A DNA stretch of 64,000 bases from Pseudomonas sp. JUb42 (GCF_024807945.1 NZ_JANUFD010000001.1:620001-684000); one strand, 5' to 3'; counted from the stretch's first letter, positions 36,489 to 46,333 are shown. Numbers and translations: made by a program. Notes: generated by a model not told the origin, from the sequence alone.

Positions 36489-37460
36489 ATGTTGATCCCC
36501 CGCAAAACCCTTCTGCTCAGCCTGATTCTGGCTCTCGGCACGCACCTGTCTGCGAACGCTGCCGAGTTGGTCGTCGGCGACCAAAGTTACAGTGCGCGCA
36601 CCGTCATGGAAGCATCGGGTGTGCTCAAGGACCTGCCTTACACCCTGGAGTGGAAGCAATTCACTGCGGGCTCTCCGGTTGCCGAAGCCCTCAATGCCGG
36701 CAGCCTGGATGTGGGCTTGCTGGGCGACGCGCCGGTGCTGTTTCTCGGTGCCCTGGGTGCGCCGATCAAGGTGGTTGGTGTGACCCGGCAGAACCTGGAC
36801 GGCGTGGCCATCGTCGTGCCCAAGGATTCACCGATCAAGACCCTGGCCGACCTTAAGGGCAAGAAGGTCGCGATCTGGAAAGGCTCGTGGAGCCAGCAGT
36901 TGATGTTGACCGCACTGGACAAGGCCGGTGTCGCCCGTGATGCCGTGGACTACCGCTACCTCAGCGCACTGGATGCGTCTCACGCCCTGGACGGCGGTTC
37001 GGTGGACGCCATCGCCACCTGGGACCCCTATGTCACCCAGCAGGAGCGCCAGGGCTCGCGCATTCTTACCACCGCCAAGGGGCTGATTCCGGCGCAGAGT
37101 TTCATTGTCGCCAACGACAAGTCGATCAAGGACAAGCACGCGCAGATCAGTGATTTCCTGCAACGCCTGCAGGCTGCCCGCGCCTGGTCGGTGAGCAATG
37201 CGCAAAACACCGACACTTATGCGACCGCCTGGGCGGCTTTGACCAAGGCTGACGCTGAAGTGGCGCGCCTGTGGTTTGCCCGCTCGCAGATCGTTATCGT
37301 GCCGGTAACGGCCCAGGTCATTGCTGGTGCGCAGCAGACCATCGACTTTTTCAGCGGCACCGGACTGACGAAGTCCTACTCGGCAGATAAAGTCTTCGAT
37401 CAGTCTTTCAGCCAGTCGCTTGAGGCCCAGGGGCAGGCTGGCGCTCAGGTGTCACGCTGA
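36489..37460 (+). CDS. SsuA-type sulfonate ABC transporter substrate-binding protein 1
   Basis: A 323-residue periplasmic binding protein with a signal peptide (cut after SANA, residue 24). The NMT1/SsuA fold motifs are VEASG-like VMEASGVLKDLPY, AEALNAGSLDVGLLGDAPVL, IVVPKDSPIKTLADLKGKKVA and DAIATWDPYVTQQE. It is likely to bind alkane- or aryl-sulfonates or sulfate esters. It contains no cysteine and three methionines including the start. It precedes a molybdoenzyme gene by 25 bp, with no permease or ATPase next to it; the only ssuCB in the island is at 54.9-56.6 kb. An AT-rich region with TATAAT at 36347 lies upstream. Confidence 0.87.
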   Translation: MLIPRKTLLLSLILALGTHLSANAAELVVGDQSYSARTVMEASGVLKDLPYTLEWKQFTAGSPVAEALNAGSLDVGLLGDAPVLFLGALGAPIKVVGVTRQNLDGVAIVVPKDSPIKTLADLKGKKVAIWKGSWSQQLMLTALDKAGVARDAVDYRYLSALDASHALDGGSVDAIATWDPYVTQQERQGSRILTTAKGLIPAQSFIVANDKSIKDKHAQISDFLQRLQAARAWSVSNAQNTDTYATAWAALTKADAEVARLWFARSQIVIVPVTAQVIAGAQQTIDFFSGTGLTKSYSADKVFDQSFSQSLEAQGQAGAQVSR

Positions 37461-37485
37461 TCATCGCCCCGTCGGAGCTGTTCCA

Positions 37486-39762
37486 ATGACGTTCACTTCA
37501 TTGCACTGGGGCGCTTATCGCCCGCAGGTGGTCGATGGCAAGTTGCAGGCCCTCAAGCCGGTCGAGTGGGATTCGGACCCTTCGCCCATTGGTGATTCGG
37601 TCGCCGAGGCGATCACCTCGCCGACCCGGGTCATGCGCCCGGCGGTGCGCCGCAGTTTCCTCGAACAGCAGGGCGGTAGCCCGCAGCTGCGCGGTCAGGA
37701 GCCGTTTGTCGAAGTGTCCTGGGACGTCGCCCTGGACCTGGTCGCCGGCGAGCTGCGCCGGGTCAAGGCGCAACATGGCAACCAGGCGATTTTCGGCGGC
37801 AGCTACGGTTGGGGCAGCGCCGGGCGCTTTCATCATGCCCAGAGCCAGCTGCATCGTTTTCTCAACGGTTTTGGCGGCTATGTCTACAGCACCGACAGCT
37901 ATAGCCTAGGCGCCGGGCGCGTGCTGATGCCGCATATTGTCGGCAATATGGACTGGCTGTTGGCCGCCCATACTTCCTGGAAAAACCTGGCCGAACACTG
38001 CGAGCTGTTCGTCGCCTTCGGCGGCCTGCCGGCCAAGAACGCCCAGACCAGCCCCGGCGGCGCCAGTGAACACCTGCTGAGCAACGCCCTGGACAGCATG
38101 TCCGAGGCCGGGGTGCAGTTCGTCAATATCAGCCCGTTGCGCGATGACCTGATCGGGCCGAAGCAGAACCAATGGCTGCCGGTACGACCGGGCAGTGACA
38201 CGGCTCTGATGATGGCGCTGTCCTACGTGCTCATCAGCGAAGGCCTGCACAATGAGGCGTTCGTTCAGCGCTACACCGTCGGCTATGAACGCTTTCGCGA
38301 TTACCTGCTCGGGCAGAGCGATGGTCAGGCCAAGACCCCGCAATGGGCCGAGGCCCTGACCGATATCCCTGCTGCGCAGATTGTCGAACTGGCCCGCCGT
38401 ATGGCCAGCAAACGCACCATGATCAATATCGCCTATTCATTGCAACGCTCGATACATGGCGAGCAACCGTTCTGGATGACCGTGACCCTGGCCGCACTCT
38501 TGGGTCAGATCGGCTTGCCCGGCGGCGGTTTCGGTCTGGGCTATGGCTGCATGAACAATACTGGCAGTGGGCGCAAGGCGTTTTCCGGGCCGCGCTTTTC
38601 CCAAGGCAGCAACCCGGTCAAGGATTTCATCCCGGTGGCGCGGGTCACCGACATGCTGCTCAACCCTGGCGCGCCTTTCGATTACAACGGCCAGCGTCGT
38701 CACTATCCGGACATCCGTCTGGTGTACTGGGCGGGCGGCAATATCTTTCACCATCATCAGGACCTCAACCGTCTATTGAGCGCCTGGCAACGCCCGCAAA
38801 CCATCATCGTCCACGAGCAATACTGGACCGCCCAGGCCAAACACGCCGATATCGTCCTGCCCGCGACCACGGCACTGGAGCGCAACGATATCGGCAGTTC
38901 TGCCTCGGACCGCTTCATGATCGCCATGCAGCAGGCCATCGCGCCCGTGGGCGAGTCCCGTGACGATTATTCGATCTTTGCCGATCTCGCGACACGTCTG
39001 GATTTTGCCGAAAGCTTCACCGAGGGCCGCGATGCCGAGGCCTGGCTGCGAGCCATCTATGAAGAGTCCCGAGGCCGTGCCGAAGATTTCGGCGTCGAGT
39101 TGCCGGACTACGATCAGTTCTGGCGCGATGGCTTGTTCGAGATCGCCTATCCGCAGACCGATACCATCCTGCTCAAGGCTTTTCGTGATGACCCGCACGC
39201 CCATCCGCTGCCGACTCCATCGGGGCGCATCGAGATATTTTCCGAGCGCATCGCCGGTTTTGGCTATGCCGATTGCCCTGGCCATCCGGTATGGCTCGAC
39301 AAGCCTTCGCCTGAAGCGCCACTGCACCTGCTGTCGAATCAGCCGAAAACCCGCCTGCACAGTCAATACGATCACGGCTCGTATAGTCGCGCATCGAAAA
39401 TCCAGCAGCGTGAGCCCCTGACCCTTAATCCCCTCGATGCCCAGGCACGAGGGGTCGTTGATGGCGATGTGGTCAAGGTTTTCAATGATCGTGGCGCCTT
39501 TCTCGCCGGCGTCATTGTCTCGGAGAACATTCGTCCCGGCGTCGTGCAGATCGCCACTGGCGCCTGGTTCGACCCGTTGGTGGCAGGGCAAAGCGGCAGC
39601 CTGGACAAGCACGGCAATCCCAATATGGTCACGGCGGATATTGGCGCGTCATTGCTCTCCCAGGGATGCAGCGCCCAGACCGCGACGGTGGAGATCGTCA
39701 AATGGCATGAGGCACTGCCGCCGATCAGTGCTTTTGAGCCGCCGGTATTGCAGCAGCGGTAA
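37486..39762 (+). CDS. BisC/TorZ-type molybdopterin oxidoreductase (S- or N-oxide reductase)
   Basis: A 758-residue enzyme of the DMSO reductase family, close to biotin sulfoxide reductase in length. It lacks both a Tat signal and the N-terminal iron-sulfur cysteines, so it should be cytoplasmic like BisC. The serine expected to ligate molybdenum is in TDSYSLGAGRVLMPH (S140, aligned with YSTGAA of DMSO reductase). Cofactor-binding stretches include GLPGGGFGLGYG, VYWAGGNIFHHHQDLNRL and ATTALERNDIG. It is 25 bp after an SsuA-type gene and likely cotranscribed, suggesting reduction of an imported sulfoxide, or repair of methionine or biotin sulfoxide during sulfur limitation. It has only four cysteines. 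Confidence 0.85.
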   Translation: MTFTSLHWGAYRPQVVDGKLQALKPVEWDSDPSPIGDSVAEAITSPTRVMRPAVRRSFLEQQGGSPQLRGQEPFVEVSWDVALDLVAGELRRVKAQHGNQAIFGGSYGWGSAGRFHHAQSQLHRFLNGFGGYVYSTDSYSLGAGRVLMPHIVGNMDWLLAAHTSWKNLAEHCELFVAFGGLPAKNAQTSPGGASEHLLSNALDSMSEAGVQFVNISPLRDDLIGPKQNQWLPVRPGSDTALMMALSYVLISEGLHNEAFVQRYTVGYERFRDYLLGQSDGQAKTPQWAEALTDIPAAQIVELARRMASKRTMINIAYSLQRSIHGEQPFWMTVTLAALLGQIGLPGGGFGLGYGCMNNTGSGRKAFSGPRFSQGSNPVKDFIPVARVTDMLLNPGAPFDYNGQRRHYPDIRLVYWAGGNIFHHHQDLNRLLSAWQRPQTIIVHEQYWTAQAKHADIVLPATTALERNDIGSSASDRFMIAMQQAIAPVGESRDDYSIFADLATRLDFAESFTEGRDAEAWLRAIYEESRGRAEDFGVELPDYDQFWRDGLFEIAYPQTDTILLKAFRDDPHAHPLPTPSGRIEIFSERIAGFGYADCPGHPVWLDKPSPEAPLHLLSNQPKTRLHSQYDHGSYSRASKIQQREPLTLNPLDAQARGVVDGDVVKVFNDRGAFLAGVIVSENIRPGVVQIATGAWFDPLVAGQSGSLDKHGNPNMVTADIGASLLSQGCSAQTATVEIVKWHEALPPISAFEPPVLQQR

Positions 39763-39795
39763 GTCGGCCATCCCTGGCCCAGGGCATCATCCGGG

Positions 39796-40458
39796 TCAGT
39801 CATTGACCTGGATGATGCCCTCGCGTACGGCAAACAGCACCAGCCCGGCAATGTCGTAGATGCGCAGACGATGCATGACCTGGGAGCGATGGGCTTCCAC
39901 AGTCTTGACGCTCAGGCCCAGGCCGGTGGCAATGGAACGGGTCGACTCGCCCCTGGCGATCAGGCGCAGGATTTCTATCTGCCGTTCGGTGAGGGTGCCG
40001 GGGCTGCCGTCGGTGCTCGCGGGCAGCGGCACGCTTTTGCGCACGGCCTGGCTGACCACCAGAGGGATCACTGCCGGTGACAGGTATTGCCCGCCGCCGC
40101 GCAGCGCCTGCAGGGCCATGTCCAGTTCCGGCACCGTGGCGTTTTTGAGCAGGTAGCCGTGGGCGCCCAGCTTCAGGCATTTCATGACGAAGCCCGCGTC
40201 GGTGTGGGTCGACAGCATCAGTACCTTGCTGTCGGGGGCATGGATCGATAGCTCCTTGAGCGCCGTTACGCTTGAACTGCGCTCAAGAGACATATCCAGC
40301 AGGACGATATCCGGCAAGAGCCGTGAAGCCAGTTCGATGGCGCTATGGCCATCGTCTGCCTCTCCGACAATCTCGTAGCCATTGCGGTTTTCCAGAAGCG
40401 CTCGCAGCCCGGCCCGAAACAAGGGGTAGTCATCGGCGAGCAATATTCGGCAAAGCAT
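39796..40458 (-). CDS. NarL/FixJ-family response regulator
   Basis: A 220-residue regulator with a receiver domain (phospho-acceptor D55 in IVLLDMSLE; lysine in GYLLKNA) and a C-terminal LuxR-type helix-turn-helix (LTERQIEILRLIARGE, then GLSVKTVEAHRSQVMHRL). No partner kinase is encoded nearby. It is convergent with the molybdoenzyme gene. It contains normal amounts of sulfur amino acids, unlike the surrounding sulfur genes, so it may be a neighbour rather than part of that regulon. Confidence 0.9.
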   Translation of the reverse strand: MLCRILLADDYPLFRAGLRALLENRNGYEIVGEADDGHSAIELASRLLPDIVLLDMSLERSSSVTALKELSIHAPDSKVLMLSTHTDAGFVMKCLKLGAHGYLLKNATVPELDMALQALRGGGQYLSPAVIPLVVSQAVRKSVPLPASTDGSPGTLTERQIEILRLIARGESTRSIATGLGLSVKTVEAHRSQVMHRLRIYDIAGLVLFAVREGIIQVND

Positions 40459-40644
40459 AAGTACAGATCCGTATCGCAGGGGAGGGAGTAGCCGCCGTTA
40501 AGGGCAGCCAGGTTTTTTTGTTTTCCCTGGAGGCGAGCTGTCCCGGTGATGCGGGGGGCGCCTGAGTGGCTGTCCCGGACCGGCAGCGAAATCGCGCCTG
40601 GTGGGATTAGAAGGCCTTGAGTGACCGGGATCGGGTGGCGCTGA

Positions 40645-41460
40645 TCACAGGCGTTCGTACACTGACGGGTGGGTCAGGCGTACGGGCAGATTCAGGTCAT
40701 AAATGTTTTCTGCGTGGCCGATGAACAACAGCGCGCCCGGATGCATCTGGTCGACGATTCGCCGGGCAATGCGCGGCTTTTCTTCCTGGCTGAAATAGGT
40801 CAGGACGTTACGCAGGAACACCACGTCGAATTGCTCGAAGTCGATATCCAGCGGCTGGCTCAGATTTAATTGGCGAAACTGCACCCGCGCCCGCAGCTCA
40901 TCGCAAATGCGCAGGCACAGGTTGCCGTCCACGAAAACGCTCTGGCAGTAGCGCTGCAACCAGTCCTCGGGCAGGTATTTGGCCTGGGTCATGTCGTAGA
41001 TGGCCGCGCGCGCTTTCGCCAGCAGGGTGTAGCTGAGGTCGCTGGCCAGGATCGACCAGTCGTGATGGCGCGCGTGGCTGCCGAGCACCATGGCCAGGCT
41101 GTAGGCTTCTTCGCCGGATGAACAGGCCCCACTCCAGACCCTTAAGGGCCGCTGCTGATGTTGCAGCCAGCAGCCGAGGAAATCGAAATGGGTGTGCTCG
41201 CGCAAGAAATAGGTTTCGTGGGTAGTCAGCAGATCCAGCACCAGACGCTGTTCGTCGAAATGCGCCGGGTCTTCGAGCAGGTCCAGGTACTGGCTGAAGC
41301 TGGCGCAGCGAAAATGCCGCACACGCTTGCCCAGACGGCTGGCTACCAGCTTGCGTTTGTTGGCGGTCAGGAGGATCCCGCTGATGCTGATCAGCAATGT
41401 CTGCAAGCGCTGGAAGGCGTGGTCATCCAGTATCGGCATCATCTTCAGGGCATCGGGCAT
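40645..41460 (-). CDS. CheR-type protein-glutamate methyltransferase
   Basis: A 271-residue methyltransferase from the ATG at 41460, which has GGGAGG six bases upstream. The N-terminal helical CheR domain (about 10-75) is followed by the SAM-binding domain with TTHETYFLREHTHFDFL, VWSGACSSGEEAYSLAM and VVFLRNVLTYFSQEEK, the family hallmarks. CheR enzymes methylate chemoreceptors; no receptor, CheB or CheA lies near. It may act with a distant or dedicated signalling array, or with the adjacent NarL regulator, 186 bp downstream on the same strand. Confidence 0.88.
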   Translation of the reverse strand: MPDALKMMPILDDHAFQRLQTLLISISGILLTANKRKLVASRLGKRVRHFRCASFSQYLDLLEDPAHFDEQRLVLDLLTTHETYFLREHTHFDFLGCWLQHQQRPLRVWSGACSSGEEAYSLAMVLGSHARHHDWSILASDLSYTLLAKARAAIYDMTQAKYLPEDWLQRYCQSVFVDGNLCLRICDELRARVQFRQLNLSQPLDIDFEQFDVVFLRNVLTYFSQEEKPRIARRIVDQMHPGALLFIGHAENIYDLNLPVRLTHPSVYERL

Positions 41461-41677
41461 CAGCGCCTCCCGGCTGCAATGATGCCAACGCTGATTACAC
41501 GATAACTCTGCATCCCGCATCGATCCGTTGTCCAAGATCGCCGGATGATAGCGATAGCTTTTTGATATCAATATCGGGATAACCCCTAAGCCACGGGGGT
41601 TATCGCCTGGGAAGTAATTGTGGAGGATTGTACGCTGGCATCTGACCCGGTGTTGCCGTGCTGTAAATACCGATCAG

Positions 41678-41727
41678 TAGGACCGGCTTTAGCCGCGAGG
41701 GTGTCCTCCCGGCTAAAGCCGGTCCTA
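41678..41727. repeat. paired REP palindrome, CCGGCTTTAGCCGGG family, short spacer
   Basis: Facing arms TAGGACCGGCTTTAGCCG and CGGCTAAAGCCGGTCCTA are only about ten bases apart here, giving one long hairpin just after the SfnB-like gene stop. Confidence 0.88.
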
Positions 41728-41739
41728 CGGAATCTCATT

Positions 41740-42903
41740 TCAATTCAGCGCTGCCTTGCCCACAGACAACAGCACCACATCATTCTGCGGCGTGTGAATG
41801 CGTGCACACAGCACGTTGCGGTAATGCCGTTGCAGTGGGTTGCTGCGTGACAGGCCGGGGTTGCCAGCGGCTTCGACGGCCAGTTCCACGGTGCGGATCG
41901 CGTTGAGGGTCACCAGGTATTTGACCTGTGCGGCGTGGGCCGGTGGGGTCAGGCCCTGAACCGCCGATTGCAGCAAGGTGTCGTTGGCAAACAGCAGGGT
42001 ATCGATCTCACCGACCACCTCCTGGAAGCGCGGCAGAGTCGAGAGCGCCGCGCCGAGGTTGGAAGGCTTGCGGTTTTGCAGGAACTGCACCAGCCAGTCC
42101 CGTGCCGAGCGGGCGACGCCGTCATAGACCGACGACAGCAGCACCGACATCCACAGCATGCCCGCCGGGTCCAGCTCGGCCTGTGGCGCACTCCACGGGC
42201 TGACGCTGACCGCGTGTTCAAGGGGCACCAACACGTCGTCGAACACCACTTCATGGCTGCAAGTGGCGCGCATGCCCAGGTGGTCCCAGTCTTCGACGAT
42301 GCTTACGCCGGGGCTGTCCTTGTGCACCAGCCAGGCACCGACCAGCGGGTCGGCATCGTCGCTGCGCGCCCATACGGCGAACCAGGTCAGGCCATGGCTG
42401 CCGGTGGAGTAGATCTTGCTGCCGCTGATGCGCCAGCCTTCAGGTGTGCGCCGGGCGATGGTGCCGGGCAGGCCGCCGCGGGCCGGTGTGCCCAGGTCCG
42501 GCTCGACCCGCAGGGAATTGATCAGGGCACCATCGCGTACGGCCTCACGGGCGACTTGCAGGCGCAGGTCCTGGGGCCAGCTCTTGCTGTCCTGCAGGCG
42601 TACGTGATGGATGTATTGCATGACCAGAATCAGCGCCGTGGACGGCTCGCCCCGGGCGACCGCGCGGATCACCTGTTGCGCCCGGCCGAGATCCGCCGCG
42701 CCACCGCCCAGGCTCTGCGGGACGGTCAGGCCGAGCAGGCCGTGTTCATGCAGCAGGCGGAAATTGTCGTAGGGGAATTCGCCGCTGACGTCATAGCGTT
42801 CGGCGCTTTCGGCCAGGGTCGCACTGAGAGTGGCCAGGCGGGCGCTGAAGGCCTCTGCGGATTCCGGTTCGGTGTCGATGTGGCGTAGGGTGGAGAGGCT
42901 CAT
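41740..42903 (-). CDS. SfnB/DszC-like acyl-CoA-dehydrogenase-family flavoprotein
   Basis: A 387-residue protein of the acyl-CoA dehydrogenase fold. The N-terminal helical domain, the middle beta domain (GWRISGSKIYSTGSHGLTWFAVWARS and DWDHLGMRATCSHEVVFDDVLVP) and the C-terminal helices are present. The expected catalytic glutamate of true dehydrogenases is not evident. Together with its place among sulfonate genes this points to the SfnB/DszC group, FMNH2-dependent monooxygenases or sulfone-pathway enzymes. The downstream partner of a DszA-like enzyme is found at 43779. It probably belongs to the same regulon but is separated from the peroxiredoxin-like gene by a REP pair. Confidence 0.78.
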   Translation of the reverse strand: MSLSTLRHIDTEPESAEAFSARLATLSATLAESAERYDVSGEFPYDNFRLLHEHGLLGLTVPQSLGGGAADLGRAQQVIRAVARGEPSTALILVMQYIHHVRLQDSKSWPQDLRLQVAREAVRDGALINSLRVEPDLGTPARGGLPGTIARRTPEGWRISGSKIYSTGSHGLTWFAVWARSDDADPLVGAWLVHKDSPGVSIVEDWDHLGMRATCSHEVVFDDVLVPLEHAVSVSPWSAPQAELDPAGMLWMSVLLSSVYDGVARSARDWLVQFLQNRKPSNLGAALSTLPRFQEVVGEIDTLLFANDTLLQSAVQGLTPPAHAAQVKYLVTLNAIRTVELAVEAAGNPGLSRSNPLQRHYRNVLCARIHTPQNDVVLLSVGKAALN

Positions 42904-42945
42904 TGGATGAGGTCCTTGGGAATTACATGAATCAGAAAGTGGCGC

Positions 42946-43051
42946 GTGGGAGCGAATTCCGTGGGAGCGAATTCATTCGCGAATAGGGACCTTACAGACG
43001 ACACATTTCTATCGCCGGCAACACCGCTTTCGCGAATGAATTCGCTCCCAC
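42946..43051. repeat. paired REP palindrome with a doubled left arm
   Basis: The complete 91-bp pair is at 42961-43051. A 15-base copy of the first part of the left arm (GTGGGAGCGAATTCC) lies immediately before it at 42946-42960, a partial tandem duplication of the arm. Confidence 0.88.
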
Positions 43052-43095
43052 AATGAATCGGGCCTGTCCCGGTTTCCGGAGCAGGCCTTGCAACC

Positions 43096-43782
43096 TCAGA
43101 CCGCCACAGCAGGCGCAGAATCGGCCAGCAGCTGCTCAACCACCCGCAACACACCATCCGCCTCGGTCCGTACCAGCCAGTCCGGGCTGACTTCGACAAA
43201 GGCCACGCGGCCATCGCGATCCAGTACCAGCAGCGTCGGTTGCGGCAGTTCCCAGGTGCCGGTGCCGGTCACTTCGCCGATGCCGCCGCCACCACGGCTC
43301 AGAGCCGCCTGGCGCGAGGCTTCGTCGAAGCTGTAGAGAATTCCCAGGCGCCGTCCCAGTTGGTTGTCGCGGTCGCTGGCGACCTGCAATTCCAGAGAGT
43401 GGCGCAGCTTGATCTCGATCAGCTTCTCAGGCACCTGCGGGCTGATCGCTACCAGCGGCACGCCCCAGGCCTTGAGGGTCGGGAACAGGCGACGCTGGTA
43501 ATACGGCAGGGCGATATTGCACGCCGGGCAGCCGGCAAACCTGAAGAACACCAGCACCGCCGGGCCATTGGCCGTGAGCTGTTCGCGCGTCAGGGTGCCG
43601 CCCTCGACCTTGAGCAATTCGAAGGTATCCAGAACATCGCCGGTCTTGATCCACTGCGCGGGATCGGCGGTATCGACCAGATGCTGGCGCTGATCGATAT
43701 TGACCTTGAGCGCTTGCGGCGCCCAGTTGGCAACCCGGTCGGCGTGCAGATCAGCCAGCAGTTTATTGAGCGACTCACTCAT
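43096..43782 (-). CDS. peroxiredoxin-like thioredoxin-fold protein
   Basis: A 228-residue cytoplasmic AhpC/TSA-type protein. The redox motif is FAGCPACN (C85, C88), a CxxC rather than the TxxC of typical peroxiredoxins, and the following [24 protein letters not shown] is typical of the peroxiredoxin-like group. It has only these two cysteines and one methionine, the start. Its start codon overlaps the stop of the monooxygenase gene (ATGA), so the two are coupled and probably act together, perhaps removing peroxide formed by uncoupled flavin chemistry. The function is an inference. Confidence 0.78.
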   Translation of the reverse strand: MSESLNKLLADLHADRVANWAPQALKVNIDQRQHLVDTADPAQWIKTGDVLDTFELLKVEGGTLTREQLTANGPAVLVFFRFAGCPACNIALPYYQRRLFPTLKAWGVPLVAISPQVPEKLIEIKLRHSLELQVASDRDNQLGRRLGILYSFDEASRQAALSRGGGGIGEVTGTGTWELPQPTLLVLDRDGRVAFVEVSPDWLVRTEADGVLRVVEQLLADSAPAVAV

Positions 43783-45131
43783 GCCAGTGCCTCCTCGGCC
43801 TGTTCGACAGCTTCGTGCTTTTGGGCGTAGCGGTTGACCGGCACTTCGAGGCCGAAATGTTCGCGCAGGGTTGCACCGGCGTATTCGCTGCGGAACAGGC
43901 CGCGCTTTTGCAGCAACGGGACCACTTGCTCGGTGAAGAATTGCAGGCCGTCCGGCAGCAGTGAGTTGATGATGAAACCATCCGCCGCACCCTGTTCGAA
44001 CCAGGTCTGGATGGCATCGGCGACCTGTTCCGGGGTGCCGACGAAGTCGCGCTTGGGCCGGGAGAAATGCAGGGCCACTTCGCGCAGGCTCAGACCGTTC
44101 TCTTTCGCCAGTTGCTTGATGCGGTCGGAACCGCCGCGCTGGCTGTTGGAGCCCAGGTCGCCGAGGTCCGGGAAGGGCTCATCCAGTGGATATTTACTGA
44201 AATCGTGATCATTGAACGGGCGACCCAGGGCGACGATGGCGTCTTCGATGCTGACCAGTTCCACGGCCTGCTGATAGCGGCTTTCCACCTCTGCTTCGTC
44301 ACGCCCGACGATAGGGCGGATACCCGGCAGAATCGACAGGTCCTGCGGGTCACGGCCAAAGCCCTTGGCACGTTTTTTCAGGTCGGCGTAATAGGCCTGT
44401 GCCTCTTCCAGGGATTCGGCGTGGACGAAGATGGCGTCCGAATATTCAGCGGCGAAGTTGCGTCCGTCCTCGGAGGTGCCGGCCTGGAATATCAGCGGCT
44501 GGCCTTGCTTGGAGCGGGAGATATTCAGTGGTCCCTTGACCGAGAAGAACTCACCCTTGTGGTTCAGTGCATGCAGCTTGCCGGGGGTGAAGAATTCGCC
44601 GGTCTGTTTGTTGCGGGCGAAGGCGTCGTCTTCCCAGGAATCCCACAGGCCCTTGACCACACTGACATGCTCCTTGGCGATGCGGTAGCGCACGGGATGG
44701 GGCGGATGCTCGGCCTTGCCGAAATTGTCGGCGGTGCCGCTGAGCCAGGACGTCACCACGTTCCAGCCGGCGCGACCGCCGCTGATATGGTCCAGGGAGG
44801 CAAACTGGCGGGCGACCTGGAACGGCTCGGTGTAGCTGACAGTCACGGTGGCCACCAAGCCGATTTTGTCGGTGGTTGCGGCCAGGGCCGAGAGAATGGT
44901 CAGCGGCTCGAAGCGATTGAGGTAGTGCGGGCTGGATTTTTCGTGGATATGCAGGCTGTCGGCGATGAACACGAAGTCGAACTTGGCCGCTTCGGCCAGG
45001 CGTGCCTGCTGCTTGTAGAAGTTGAAATTGACGCTGGCATCGGCCAGGGCGTCAGGGTGACGCCATTCGCCCCAACCGTGCCCGACACCATGAACCATGG
45101 CGCCCAGTTTCAATTGACGTTGCTTACTCAT
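43779..45131 (-). CDS. NtaA/SnaA/DszA-family flavin-dependent monooxygenase
   Basis: A 450-residue luciferase-like enzyme of the class C flavin monooxygenases. Family motifs are [13 protein letters not shown] near the start, [41 protein letters not shown] and [22 protein letters not shown]. Relatives cleave C-S or C-N bonds with FMNH2 and oxygen (DszA acts on sulfones). No flavin reductase gene is visible nearby. It contains no cysteine and two methionines in 450 residues. It lies between an SsuA-type gene (43 bp upstream) and the overlapping peroxiredoxin-like gene, forming a three-gene operon. Confidence 0.86.
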   Translation of the reverse strand: MSKQRQLKLGAMVHGVGHGWGEWRHPDALADASVNFNFYKQQARLAEAAKFDFVFIADSLHIHEKSSPHYLNRFEPLTILSALAATTDKIGLVATVTVSYTEPFQVARQFASLDHISGGRAGWNVVTSWLSGTADNFGKAEHPPHPVRYRIAKEHVSVVKGLWDSWEDDAFARNKQTGEFFTPGKLHALNHKGEFFSVKGPLNISRSKQGQPLIFQAGTSEDGRNFAAEYSDAIFVHAESLEEAQAYYADLKKRAKGFGRDPQDLSILPGIRPIVGRDEAEVESRYQQAVELVSIEDAIVALGRPFNDHDFSKYPLDEPFPDLGDLGSNSQRGGSDRIKQLAKENGLSLREVALHFSRPKRDFVGTPEQVADAIQTWFEQGAADGFIINSLLPDGLQFFTEQVVPLLQKRGLFRSEYAGATLREHFGLEVPVNRYAQKHEAVEQAEEALA

Positions 45132-45174
45132 GATCGTGCTCCTGAATCTTGTAGGTCATTCACTGACGGTGGGT

Positions 45175-46152
45175 TTATTGAGCGGTTGCCTGGGCAACCC
45201 GGGCACGCGAGGCGTTGAAGCTCTTGTCGAAGCCTTGAGAGACGTCGATCTTTTTCGTGACGATGCCTTCCTGCTGGTAGATGTCCGCAGTCTCTTGCAG
45301 ACCCTTGATGATCGTGTCGTCGATATCCACGCGCTGCATGTGCGTGGCTTTGTCGATGGCGACGTGCACGTCCACTGGCAGGCCGGTGACCTGGGCCTGG
45401 GCGGCGGCGTATTGCTCGGGGTGGGTATTGGCCCAGTTGTAGGCGCGCTCGACCCGGGCGACGAAGTCATCGAGTTGCACGCGCTTGGTTTCGATGGCTT
45501 TGCTGGTGGCGGCGAAATAGAGGTTGTTGGTCAGCAGTTCGTTGCCGCTGGCTATGACCCGAGCCTGGCTCTGGGTAATGGCGATGGTGGTGTAAGGGTC
45601 CCAGGTCGCCCAGGCGTCGGCATCGCCGTTGTCCAGCAACAGGCGCGATTCGCTGGGCAGCAGGTAGACGAACTTGACGTCGCTGGTCTGCAGGCCGGCG
45701 CTGCGCAAGGCCTTGATCGCCAGGAAGTGGCCGATGGAGCCACGGCCGGTGACGATGCGCTTGCCCTTGAGATCAGCCAGAGTCTGGACCGGCGAGTCCT
45801 TGGGCACCAGCACTGCCGTGGTAAAACGGCCTTCCATGTGCACGATGCTGACGACTTTCAACGGCGCTCCAGCACCGTAGGCAAACACATAGGGCGCATC
45901 ACCCAGGCCCCCGACATCCACGGCCCCGGCATTCAAGGCTTCGCCCAGAGGCGCGGCAGCGGGGAATTCGGAAAATTGAATCTCGTAAGGAACGTTCTTC
46001 AGCTCGCCGGAGACTTGCAGCAGCACCTTGATGCTCTGCTTCTGGTTGGCCACCAGCAGCGGTTGCAGATCGGCCGCCTGGACCGCCTGGCTGAGGCTCA
46101 GGCCGAGCAGGCTGCCCAGCAACAGGTGTTTGAGAGAAAAAAGGCGCGACAT
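45175..46152 (-). CDS. SsuA-type substrate-binding protein 2
   Basis: A 325-residue periplasmic binding protein with a signal peptide (cut after VQA, near residue 26). The fold motifs are LGEALNAGAVDVGGLGDAPYVFAYG, AVLVPKDSPVQTLADLKG and DAWATWDPYTTIAITQ. Like its paralogues at 36489 and 56632 it probably delivers a sulfonate or sulfate ester to a transporter; no permease is adjacent. No cysteine, three methionines. First gene of an operon with the NtaA-type monooxygenase and the peroxiredoxin-like gene. Its upstream region holds GGTTATAAGC-type motifs and a REP pair. Confidence 0.86.
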   Translation of the reverse strand: MSRLFSLKHLLLGSLLGLSLSQAVQAADLQPLLVANQKQSIKVLLQVSGELKNVPYEIQFSEFPAAAPLGEALNAGAVDVGGLGDAPYVFAYGAGAPLKVVSIVHMEGRFTTAVLVPKDSPVQTLADLKGKRIVTGRGSIGHFLAIKALRSAGLQTSDVKFVYLLPSESRLLLDNGDADAWATWDPYTTIAITQSQARVIASGNELLTNNLYFAATSKAIETKRVQLDDFVARVERAYNWANTHPEQYAAAQAQVTGLPVDVHVAIDKATHMQRVDIDDTIIKGLQETADIYQQEGIVTKKIDVSQGFDKSFNASRARVAQATAQ

Positions 46153-46333
46153 AAGGGTGTATCTCCAGGCGATAAGAGGGGTGCTGGCGGCCTCCGCCTG
46201 GAGAAGGGGTCGGTCTGGGTTTGAAAGTATTCCTATAAGAAAGGCTTGTGAAGTATCTTTTGGTTATAAGCTAATGATGTGTTTTTGTGATTTTGTAGAT
46301 GTTTAATATAAATATTATGTATTTACTTTGCAT

